This document shows, piece by piece, positions 14,537-20,573 of a DNA stretch of 25,511 bases (positions are counted from its first letter, which is position 1; each line of letters begins with the position of its first letter). The notes beneath the pieces are model-generated. The model was not told the DNA's origin. It made no database searches and worked only from the letters and a program-made list of their open reading frames with translations. The DNA is from an uncultured bacterium (GTDB taxonomy: Bacteria; Actinomycetota; Coriobacteriia; Coriobacteriales; Coriobacteriaceae). The stretch spans positions 1 to 25,511 of the forward strand of contig CATWBO010000036.1 in NCBI GenBank assembly GCA_958349055.1, given 5' to 3'. Made by a program: the position numbers and the translations under genes.

Positions 14537-14542
14537 TATAAG
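14537..14542 (+). promoter_or_regulatory. -10 box for the 235-aa gene
   Basis: TATAAG directly follows the terminator T-tract and ends 8 nt before an in-frame ATG at 14551. Transcription should begin about 14549-14551, giving either a leaderless start at 14551 or a ~25-nt leader to ATG 14575, which has GAAAGG at 14562-14567. No strong -35 is visible because the spacer overlaps the terminator stem. Confidence 0.45.
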
Positions 14543-14574
14543 AGGACGGAATGACTAACACGAAAGGTACAACC

Positions 14575-15282
14575 ATGCCCCAGATTGATGATGCCGAGCT
14601 GTTTGGCAATGCCGAGGATCAGCGTGCGTACGAGGATTTTTGCGCCAATCAGGAGGCGGTCGAGAAGTTCACGCTCGACAAGCCCGCGCTCATCTGCCGT
14701 TGGCGCATGTCCAACAAAAAGGTACCCATGCTCAACCGTCACATTCGTGCGCTGTCTGAGCGTCTGGTGCAGGGCGAGCCGCTTACCCATAACATGCTCA
14801 GCTGGGCCAAGCAGCACGTTGAGTGGTCGCTTGCCGAGGGCGACTACACCGCCCGCGACGGCGTGCTCATGCTGGTGATCGACATCAACGGCAATGCCGC
14901 CATGACGGTGGGTGAGTACGAGCCGCTGGCCGATACGTCGGCCAAGGCGCTGCGTGCCCGCTCCGCCGAGGCTCGCTCCGAGGCCGACGAGACCGGCGTG
15001 GCGCCCGAGCTGCTCGCCGCCGTCAACAACGGTGAGCTGACCTTTGTGGCGCCGGCGGACGAGTGCCTGTGTGGCACGGCGACGCTCATCGAGCAGCTGG
15101 CCCAGACCAAGGGCATCCCGGTCACGCGCGTGGACATTCCCGCACAGCTTAAGGGCGCACTGTTCCTAGTGAGCGACGAGCACGGCGTGGTGCCCGCAAC
15201 CGAGACGGACGCCGCCGAGTCCGACGCCGCCACGGTCGCCTTCTTCGCCGACGGCTACGAAAAGCTCCGCGCCCGCCGCTAA
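14575..15282 (+). CDS. uncharacterised protein
   Basis: A 235-aa soluble protein; I do not recognise the family. ATG 14575 is preferred for its GAAAGG ribosome-binding site, with ATG 14551 (eight residues longer) as a leaderless alternative. The N-terminal third is helical and charged (DDAELFGNAEDQRAYEDFCANQEAVEKF), followed by CRWRMSNKKVPMLNRHIRAL and a beta-rich DGVLMLVIDINGNAAMTVGEYEPL. A central Ala/Glu/Arg-rich helix (KALRARSAEARSEADE) precedes a compact C-terminal region (LTFVAPADECLCGTATLIEQLAQTKGIPVTRVDIPAQLKGALFLVSDEHGVVPAT). No signal peptide or TM segment. Its codon use resembles purH and its neighbours. A GTATL stretch recalls class IV aminotransferases, but the rest does not fit. 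Confidence 0.75.
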   Translation: MPQIDDAELFGNAEDQRAYEDFCANQEAVEKFTLDKPALICRWRMSNKKVPMLNRHIRALSERLVQGEPLTHNMLSWAKQHVEWSLAEGDYTARDGVLMLVIDINGNAAMTVGEYEPLADTSAKALRARSAEARSEADETGVAPELLAAVNNGELTFVAPADECLCGTATLIEQLAQTKGIPVTRVDIPAQLKGALFLVSDEHGVVPATETDAAESDAATVAFFADGYEKLRARR

Positions 15283-15326
15283 ATGATTTTTTTGGGACGG
15301 GGATTAAAGAATCATTTTGGTCCCCG
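15281..15326. repeat. interleaved inverted repeats at the 3' end of the 235-aa gene
   Basis: AAATGATT (15281-15288, overlapping the stop codon) pairs with AATCATTT (15310-15317), while CGGGGA (15298-15303) pairs with TCCCCG (15321-15326). The second left arm lies inside the first loop and its partner outside, so the two stems cross: they form either a pseudoknot or two alternative hairpins. A run of seven T (15286-15292) sits within the first loop. Perhaps a terminator variant. Confidence 0.5.
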
Positions 15327-15387
15327 CCACCGCTGCGAGTTCGAGGCGGACAAAACGCCCCCGCTCGCGAACAGTTCTGTCACCTTG

Positions 15388-15403
15388 GCACCGCGCGCGG
15401 TGC
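15388..15403. promoter_or_regulatory. 16-bp perfect palindrome before the two-component operon
   Basis: GCACCGCGCGCGGTGC is fully self-complementary and lies about 60 bp upstream of the response-regulator start. CATAAT (15423-15428), 20 bp further on, could serve as -10. A binding site for a dimeric regulator, possibly the downstream response regulator itself, is conceivable; G+C-rich palindromes of this length can also arise by chance in such DNA. Confidence 0.3.
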
Positions 15404-15461
15404 GCACCTGCAGTTTCGCAGCCATAATGGTGGCAAGACAACCAAGAGGGGAGCGGAATCC

Positions 15462-16133
15462 ATGGCGCTGATCTATATCGTTGAGGACGACGAGCCCATT
15501 CGTCGCGAGCTTGCCGATATCCTTGCCCGTGCCGGTTTTGAGGTTGAGGCATGCGAATCGTTTGAGCACGTCTCGCGCGATATTCTCGCCGCCGTGCCCG
15601 ACCTGGTGCTGCTCGACCTCACGCTTCCCGTCAAGGACGGCCAGCATATCTGCCATGAAGTCCGTCGCGAATCCGAGGTCCCCATCATCGTCCTCACGTC
15701 GCGCACGACCGAGATCGACGAGGTCATGGCCATGACGCTCGGCGCGGACGATTTCGTTTCCAAGCCCTATAGCGCGCGCGTGCTCGTGGCACGCATCAAT
15801 GCCTTGCTGCGTCGCACCGCGTCGGCGGGCGAGCGCAGCACGCTCGTCCACAAGGGGCTGGAGCTCGATCTCGCCCGCTCCATAGCCAGCAATACGGCGT
15901 CCGGCGACAGTACCGAGCTCACCAAAAACGAACTGCGTATCCTCTCGCTGCTTCTGAGCCGCGCGGGCAAGATCGTTTCGCGCTCGGCTATCATGCAGGA
16001 CCTGTGGGACTCCGATGCCTTCGTGGACGACAATACGCTCACCGTCAACATCAACCGCTTGCGAACTACACTCGAAAAAATCGGTATCAAGGGGTATCTG
16101 ACCACGCACCGCGGCCAGGGCTATTCAGTCTAG
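15462..16133 (+). CDS. OmpR/PhoB-family response regulator
   Basis: A 223-aa two-domain regulator. The receiver (1-~118) has the acidic pair within VEDDE (8-11), the phospho-acceptor D52 in LLDL, T79 in LTS and K101 in SKPY, so it should be phosphorylatable. The C-terminal winged helix (~130-223) has ELTKNELRILSLLLSRAGKIVSR, the VDDNTLTVNINRLRTTLEKIG recognition region and TTHRGQGYSV. GAGGGGAG (15446-15453) precedes ATG 15462. The kinase gene follows immediately, with the stop codon of this gene inside its likely ribosome-binding site. Targets are unknown; kinase type and the nearby uppP suggest envelope stress. Confidence 0.93.
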   Translation: MALIYIVEDDEPIRRELADILARAGFEVEACESFEHVSRDILAAVPDLVLLDLTLPVKDGQHICHEVRRESEVPIIVLTSRTTEIDEVMAMTLGADDFVSKPYSARVLVARINALLRRTASAGERSTLVHKGLELDLARSIASNTASGDSTELTKNELRILSLLLSRAGKIVSRSAIMQDLWDSDAFVDDNTLTVNINRLRTTLEKIGIKGYLTTHRGQGYSV

Positions 16134-16142
16134 GTGCCGGTC

Positions 16143-17186
16143 ATGTCGTTTGCCAAATTCTTTAAAGACGCGCTGCTTCCCGTCGCCGTGTGGACGTGCG
16201 GCGTACTGCTGAGCTGCTTTGTGCTGATGGTCGGCGGCGCACCCGTTTCTATCGTGGTCGTGGCGGTCGGCGTGTCCTTGATCTTTGGCATGCTGGGCAT
16301 TGTGATCGAGTACGCGCGTCGCCGCCGTTTTCTGCGTCAGCTGGAGCGCGCGGCCGAGGAGCTGGAGAGCCCCGCGTGGGTGCACGAGATGGTGCAATGC
16401 CCAACCTATGCCGAGGGCGAGCTCGAGTACGAGGTTTTACGACGGGTGGGCAAAGCTGCCTGCGACGAGGTTGCCGAAGGCCGGCGTCAGACCGATGACT
16501 ATCGCGACTATATCGAGAGCTGGGTCCACGAGGCCAAGCTGCCCCTGGCGGCGGCTCACCTGATTTTGGAAAACCTGGACGGCAGCGAAGACGACCTGTC
16601 GCGCGTGGATGACCTGGGCCGTGAGCTGGCTCGTATGGAGCGCTATATCGACCAGGCGCTGTACTACGCGCGCTCGGAAGTCGTGGAGCGCGACTACCTG
16701 ATTCGCCGCTGGGATCTCAAGACCTTGGTGACGGGTGCGATAAAAGCCAACGCGCGTGAGCTCATCGCGGCACACGTGGCCCCGGTGTGCGAGAACCTCG
16801 ACTTTGAGGTCTTTACCGACGAGAAGTGGCTCGAGTTTATTCTGGGCCAGCTCATTCAGAACAGCATAAAGTATGCGCGTGAGGACGGCGCAAAGATCGT
16901 GTTTTCGGGTGCGTTGTTGGACGAGGGCCTGGCAAGCGAACACATCGAGCTTATCGTTGCCGACAACGGCTGTGGCGTGAGCGCGGCAGATCTGCCCCGC
17001 GTGTTCGAGAAGGGCTTTACCGGCGACAACGGTCGCACCACCAAGCGCGCAACGGGCATCGGTCTCTACCTGGTGGCGCGTCTGTGCTCCAAGATGGGCA
17101 TCGACGTCACCGCGGCATCCGACTCCGGCGAAGGCTTTGTCGTCACGTTTGCCTTCTCAACAAACAAATTCCAATATTTCGAGTAG
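16143..17186 (+). CDS. intramembrane-sensing-type histidine kinase
   Basis: A 347-aa kinase. ATG 16143 has TAGGTG upstream; an in-frame GTG at 16134 abuts the previous stop and has no ribosome-binding site. Two TM helices (~9-31 and ~35-56) are separated by only a few residues (GGAP), so there is almost no extracytoplasmic sensor. This is the build of BceS-like kinases, which rely on a partner transporter to detect peptide antibiotics. The DHp helix has ESWVHEAKLPLAAAH with phospho-acceptor H129; the ATPase domain has N240 (QNSIKYA), DNGCG (274-278), VFEKGF and GIGL (305-308). No BceAB-type ABC transporter is in the window. It ends in FAFSTNKFQYFE, followed by an inverted repeat and a terminator. 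Confidence 0.9.
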   Translation: MSFAKFFKDALLPVAVWTCGVLLSCFVLMVGGAPVSIVVVAVGVSLIFGMLGIVIEYARRRRFLRQLERAAEELESPAWVHEMVQCPTYAEGELEYEVLRRVGKAACDEVAEGRRQTDDYRDYIESWVHEAKLPLAAAHLILENLDGSEDDLSRVDDLGRELARMERYIDQALYYARSEVVERDYLIRRWDLKTLVTGAIKANARELIAAHVAPVCENLDFEVFTDEKWLEFILGQLIQNSIKYAREDGAKIVFSGALLDEGLASEHIELIVADNGCGVSAADLPRVFEKGFTGDNGRTTKRATGIGLYLVARLCSKMGIDVTAASDSGEGFVVTFAFSTNKFQYFE

Positions 17187-17211
17187 GCGCGCTCTTGCTG
17201 TTTTTCTCTGG

Positions 17212-17276
17212 GCTATGTTCACGTTCGGGAATATAGCTGAAGCAACTGGCGCAATGTTCCCGAACATTAACATAGC
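17212..17276. repeat. 20-nt-arm inverted repeat after the kinase gene
   Basis: Arms 17212-17231 and 17257-17276 are reverse complements at 18 of 20 positions (both contain GCTATGTT and GTTCGGGAA in the same order), with a 25-nt loop. It begins 25 bp after the kinase stop and is richer in A+T than its surroundings. No T-tract follows; a conventional terminator comes 30 bp later. Confidence 0.6.
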
Positions 17277-17302
17277 TATGAGGCGCGAAAGGATCCCCCA
17301 AA

Positions 17303-17342
17303 CAAAAACGTGCCGCCCCAATCGGAGCGGCACGCCATTTTT
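17303..17342. terminator. bidirectional rho-independent terminator
   Basis: CGTGCCGC (17309-17316) pairs with GCGGCACG (17327-17334). Five T follow at 17338-17342, and an A-rich run precedes at 17303-17308. It can end the plus-strand two-component operon and, from the other side, the minus-strand universal stress gene. Confidence 0.8.
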
Positions 17343-17359
17343 CCATCAGCCAACTCGCT

Positions 17360-17487
17360 GAAGTAAGGCTGCGAGGGCCACGGGGCCGGGAGGGGTTTCC
17401 TAAGGGCACATCCCGCAGCCGCAGCGCGGCGAGGACGTGCCCGTGGAAACCCCGCAGGCCTTGCGCCGGCGGGAAGGAACCTACTTC
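17360..17487 (-). repeat. long two-tier hairpin at the universal stress gene 3' end
   Basis: The outer stem pairs GAAGTAAGG (17360-17368) with CCTACTTC (17480-17487, overlapping the usp stop codon) with one bulge. The inner stem pairs 17392-17409 with 17437-17453: GGGGTTTCC and GGGCAC blocks match fully around a small internal loop. The region is very G+C-rich. Its placement at a stop codon parallels the purH and pcrA hairpins. Confidence 0.6.
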
Positions 17488-17918
17488 ACGACCAGAATGT
17501 CGCAGTCGGTGTTGCGTAGCAGGAACGTCGAAATCGAGCCCAGGAGCGCATACTTGATCGAGGACAGGCCGCGCGCGCCGCAGAGCACCAGGTCGGGCTT
17601 GACCACGTCGAGCATCTCGTCTTTGAGCGTCTCGCGAATACGGCCGGCGCGAATCATGACCTCGACCTCGGGAATGCCGGGATTGGCCTTGGCCTCTTCG
17701 AGCTGCTTGGCGATGGAGTTCTTAAACGCCTCCTCTAGGCCGTTGACCAGATCGACCGGATAGGAACCGGCGCTCTCGAGCGCGGTGGAGTCGATGACGT
17801 GGCCGATGATCAGCTTAGCGCCGTTGTTCGCGGCGACCTTGATGGCGCGTGCGAGCACAAAATCCTGCTGCTCAGTACCGTCGAGTGAAACAAATACCTT
17901 GGTGTAGCCCTCGTTCAT
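17481..17918 (-). CDS. universal stress protein, UspA family
   Basis: A 145-aa single-domain Usp. The opening strand TKVFVSLDGTEQ with the acidic D13 and the closing GARGLSSIKYALLGSISTFLLRNTDCDILVV (the G-x2-G-x9-G-S pattern) form the ATP-binding site, so it belongs to the ATP-binding class. Length is typical. ATG 17918 follows AAGGAGG with ideal spacing. Usp proteins are cytosolic dimers raised in stress and stationary phase; the exact role is unclear. It lies between the two-component system and uppP on the opposite strand, so it is probably a separate transcript. Confidence 0.92.
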   Translation of the reverse strand: MNEGYTKVFVSLDGTEQQDFVLARAIKVAANNGAKLIIGHVIDSTALESAGSYPVDLVNGLEEAFKNSIAKQLEEAKANPGIPEVEVMIRAGRIRETLKDEMLDVVKPDLVLCGARGLSSIKYALLGSISTFLLRNTDCDILVVK

Positions 17919-18036
17919 GGTTTCCTCCTTGGTCTATCGCACGGGCGCGGGGCTCGTGCGTCGGGCGGGCGCGGGTGCGTTGACCGCCGGACACTTTACC
18001 TTGTCGCAGTTATACCCAAGGATTTCGGTTTGACCG

Positions 18037-18066
18037 CTCGCAATTCTGTGAACGGGCGAGTTTTTT
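18037..18066 (+). terminator. weak hairpin with T-tract upstream of uppP
   Basis: CTCGC (18037-18041) and GCGAG (18056-18060) form a short stem followed by six T (18061-18066). There is no plus-strand gene immediately upstream that it would serve, so it could be chance, a guard against read-through, or part of the uppP leader. Confidence 0.25.
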
Positions 18067-18167
18067 GGTAAGGGCAGGCGCGGTCGCACCGCCAACGGTT
18101 GATAATGGGACATCGCCCGCATCGTCCGCAGAACATCTACCGGCGGGTGTCTAACGAGGGGGTCCCT

Positions 18168-19148
18168 TTGGATATTATCGAGCTTCTAAAATCTGCTTTC
18201 ATGGGTCTAGTCGAGGGCATCACCGAGTGGCTGCCCGTTTCGTCGACGGGGCACATGATCTTGGTGGACGAGTTCGTCAAGATGAACGTGAGCGAGACGT
18301 TCTGGAATATGTTTCTGGTCGTGATTCAGCTTGGCGCCATTTTGGCCGTCTGCGTCCTGTTCTTCTACGACCTTAACCCGTTTTCTCCCAGCAAGGGCAA
18401 GGAGGGCCGTCGCGACACCTGGGTGCTGTGGGGCAAGATTGTGCTCGGCTGCATTCCCGCCGCGGCGATCGGTCTGCCGCTCAACGACTGGATGGAGGAG
18501 CATTTCTACAACGCTCCCGTCGTGGCGCTGGCGCTCATTGTGTACGGCGTGCTGTTCATCGTGATTGAAAATTGGCGTGCCCGCAAGCGCGAGGAGATGG
18601 CCGTTGCCGGTTCGTTTGGTTCGCGTGCTGTGGTGTCGGGTGGACGTCCTGCCGGTGCACACTTTGCGGCGCCTGCCGCGGCTGCCACTGAGGACGAGGG
18701 CGATGACGAGAATCTGGACTTTGGCTCCATTGCCACGCTCGAGGATCTGAGCTGGAAGACTGCGCTGGGCATCGGCTGCTTCCAGGTGCTTTCTCTGGTG
18801 CCTGGTACGTCTCGCTCCGGTTCCACCATCATCGGCGGCCTGCTTTTGGGCTGCACGCGTTCGGTGGCGTCAAAGTTCACGTTCTTCTTGGCCATCCCCG
18901 TTATGTTTGGCGCGAGCGCCCTCAAACTGGTCAAGTACTTTATCAAGGGCGGTACCTTCGGCGCTAACGAGATCGCCATCTTGGGTGTGGGCTGCGTCGT
19001 GGCCTTTGTGGTCTCGCTCATCGCCATCAAATGGCTCATGGGCTTTGTCCGTCGTCACGACTTCAAGTGCTTCGGCGTCTACCGCATCATCCTGGGCATC
19101 GTAGTACTCGCATACTTCTTCGTTCTGGAGCCCATGCTCGGCCTGTAA
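18168..19148 (+). CDS. uppP: undecaprenyl-diphosphatase
   Basis: A 326-aa integral membrane enzyme that dephosphorylates undecaprenyl pyrophosphate, recycling the lipid carrier for peptidoglycan; overexpression gives bacitracin resistance (bacA). TTG 18168 is chosen for AGGGGG at 18157-18162 and because MDIIELLKSAFMGLVEG is the conserved N-terminus; a TTG at 18099 is the longer alternative. Catalytic motif 1 is EGITEWLPVSSTGH (16-29) and motif 2 is PGTSRSG (212-218), with about eight TM helices. It is ~50 residues longer than usual: residues ~142-190 are a Gly/Ala-then-Asp/Glu-rich insertion between TM helices. The start codon suggests modest translation. A strong terminator follows. Confidence 0.93.
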   Translation: MDIIELLKSAFMGLVEGITEWLPVSSTGHMILVDEFVKMNVSETFWNMFLVVIQLGAILAVCVLFFYDLNPFSPSKGKEGRRDTWVLWGKIVLGCIPAAAIGLPLNDWMEEHFYNAPVVALALIVYGVLFIVIENWRARKREEMAVAGSFGSRAVVSGGRPAGAHFAAPAAAATEDEGDDENLDFGSIATLEDLSWKTALGIGCFQVLSLVPGTSRSGSTIIGGLLLGCTRSVASKFTFFLAIPVMFGASALKLVKYFIKGGTFGANEIAILGVGCVVAFVVSLIAIKWLMGFVRRHDFKCFGVYRIILGIVVLAYFFVLEPMLGL

Positions 19149-19192
19149 CTTGGTTGACGCTGCACGGCGTCCGGAGCGACAACTTGTCATTC

Positions 19193-19235
19193 AAAGAGGG
19201 CGGCATGACCAAAAGGTCTATGCCGCCCTCTTTTT
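19193..19235 (+). terminator. strong rho-independent terminator of uppP
   Basis: AAAGAGGGCGGCAT (19193-19206) pairs perfectly with ATGCCGCCCTCTTT (19220-19233). GACC/GGTC can extend the stem into the loop, and five T occupy 19231-19235. Confidence 0.9.
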
Positions 19236-19300
19236 GGTGCAAAGGGGTCAGGTTACTTTGCACCAACTTGGTGCAGACAAACCTGGCCCCTTTGCACCAA
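19234..19300. repeat. 67-bp near-perfect foldback with nested hairpin
   Basis: Arms 19234-19254 and 19280-19300 match at 20 of 21 positions; the single mismatch is a U-G wobble in plus-strand RNA. Nested inside, TGCACCAA (19259-19266) and TTGGTGCA (19268-19275) form a perfect stem on a 1-nt loop, and the same GGTGCA word is also in the outer arms. It starts inside the uppP terminator T-tract and ends at the stop codon of the convergent dehydrogenase. GGTGCAAAGGGG-type repeats look like dispersed REP-like elements; that is recollection, not a search. Confidence 0.7.
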
Positions 19301-20299
19301 TTATTCGGCCACGGTGTGTTCGGGCTTGCGGCTAAAGACGAGCTTGTCTACTACGGCCTGCAGCGACATGCGACGGACGGTGTCGTAGGCTTCCTGCGTG
19401 CTGTAGGCGCAGTGGGGTGTGACGATGCAGCGCGGGTGCGCGATCAGGGCCTGGTTGGGTGCGGTTTCGTCGGCAAGCACGTCAAGCGCGGCGCCGCAGA
19501 TGCCGTGCACGCCGCCGTTGGCAATGCCCTCGTCCAACGCGGCGACCAGGGCATCCTCGTCCACAATGGGCCCACGGGCCGTGTTAATCAAAAACGCCGT
19601 GGGTTTCATAATTGCAAGTTCGTGCTCGCCGATGAGTTTTTCGGTCTCCGGAATCAGCGGACAGTGCAGACTGACGATATCCGATGTGCCGAGCAGCTCG
19701 TCGAGCGTCTTGGCTTTGACGCAACCGGCGGCGGCAAGCTCTTCTGCGCTCTTGGTTGGCGCCCACACCAGTACCTTCATGCCGAGTGCCTGTGCGATGG
19801 GCACCACGGCACGCGCGATGCTGCCAAAAAAGACGAGCCCCAGTGTGCGGCCCTGCGTGCGGTGCATGGTGTAGCCGGCAAGTGGATTCCAGGCGCCATC
19901 ACGCACGTCGCGGTTGAGCAACGTGACCTGTCGCATCAGGTCGAGCATCAGGGCAACGGCGTGCTGAGCGACATCGTCCGAGCAGTACCCGGGACAGTTA
20001 GTGACGGTGATGCCATATGAGGCCAGCCGGTCGACGGCAACGTGGTTCAGGCCAATGGACATATTCGAGACAATGCGCATCCCCGCGGCGGCCATGGCGT
20101 CGGCACACGTATCATCGACGGGGCCGAACTCGCCGACAAAGCCCTCGCAGTCGATCAGTTGCTCGGCGGTGGGGCAGACATTGGGATCATGCGCGCAGCC
20201 AACCAGCTCAATCTGATCGCCACCTTCGATTGTGTTGAGCGCCGCCTGGCCCGCCTCGGTCGAACCATCGACCGTGTAATAGAGCACCCTATGCTTCAC
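19301..20299 (-). CDS. D-isomer-specific 2-hydroxyacid dehydrogenase family protein
   Basis: A 332-aa protein starting at GTG 20299 after AGGAGGG; a longer frame to 20362 has no ribosome-binding site. Catalytic residues are in place: R242 (INTARG), E278 (DVLADE) and H296 (TPHCAYS), with SIGLNHVAVD and a NCPGYCSDDVAQHAVALMLDLMR region. The family reduces 2-keto acids or oxidises D-2-hydroxyacids with NAD(P). The nucleotide-binding glycine motif is odd: TLGLVFFGSIA has Phe157 where the first Gly of GxGxxG should be and Ala162 at the last, so cofactor binding may be altered. It stands alone on the minus strand between convergent uppP and divergent pcrA. Substrate not predictable. Confidence 0.88.
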   Translation of the reverse strand: MKHRVLYYTVDGSTEAGQAALNTIEGGDQIELVGCAHDPNVCPTAEQLIDCEGFVGEFGPVDDTCADAMAAAGMRIVSNMSIGLNHVAVDRLASYGITVTNCPGYCSDDVAQHAVALMLDLMRQVTLLNRDVRDGAWNPLAGYTMHRTQGRTLGLVFFGSIARAVVPIAQALGMKVLVWAPTKSAEELAAAGCVKAKTLDELLGTSDIVSLHCPLIPETEKLIGEHELAIMKPTAFLINTARGPIVDEDALVAALDEGIANGGVHGICGAALDVLADETAPNQALIAHPRCIVTPHCAYSTQEAYDTVRRMSLQAVVDKLVFSRKPEHTVAE

Positions 20300-20365
20300 A
20301 GCAACCCTCCTGCCATGTGGGGATGGGGTAGAAATGGTAGATATTCTATCCCTCCAAGCCAATCG

Positions 20366-20434
20366 AAGTTGTGGTGGAATAGTTCCTGTTTGAGGGCCAG
20401 AAGGCCGGTTTCAGGAACTATTTCACCGCAACTT
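20366..20434 (+). repeat. 69-nt hairpin, fully paired in plus-strand RNA
   Basis: Arms 20366-20388 and 20412-20434 match at 21 of 23 positions. Both exceptions are G-U wobbles if the plus strand is transcribed, but A-C mismatches on the minus strand, which argues for a plus-strand RNA. A small GGCC-agaa-GGCC hairpin caps it. It lies in the divergent region between the dehydrogenase and pcrA, about 50 bp before the predicted pcrA -35. Confidence 0.65.
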
Positions 20435-20481
20435 ATTTGGGGGTGCTTGGGTGGTGGCGGTGCGCGGAGTCGTGGTGTGAT

Positions 20482-20512
20482 TTGCGTCGGTGTCCGCGCG
20501 GCTCGGTATACT
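20482..20512 (+). promoter_or_regulatory. probable pcrA promoter
   Basis: TTGCGT (20482-20487) and TATACT (20507-20512) are separated by 19 nt, a little long but with a strong -10. Transcription would start near 20519, leaving a ~55-nt leader to ATG 20574. Confidence 0.5.
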
Positions 20513-20573
20513 GGTACGGCTCAAACTATGGCGCTGCCCGCAGGCGCGCCGTCCGTCAGATGAGGAGTCGCCC

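Noticed and set aside
19031..20020. 329-codon plus-strand frame crossing the uppP end and the dehydrogenase
   Set aside because: It runs through a terminator and a foldback and lies antisense to a gene with clear catalytic motifs; no ribosome-binding site.
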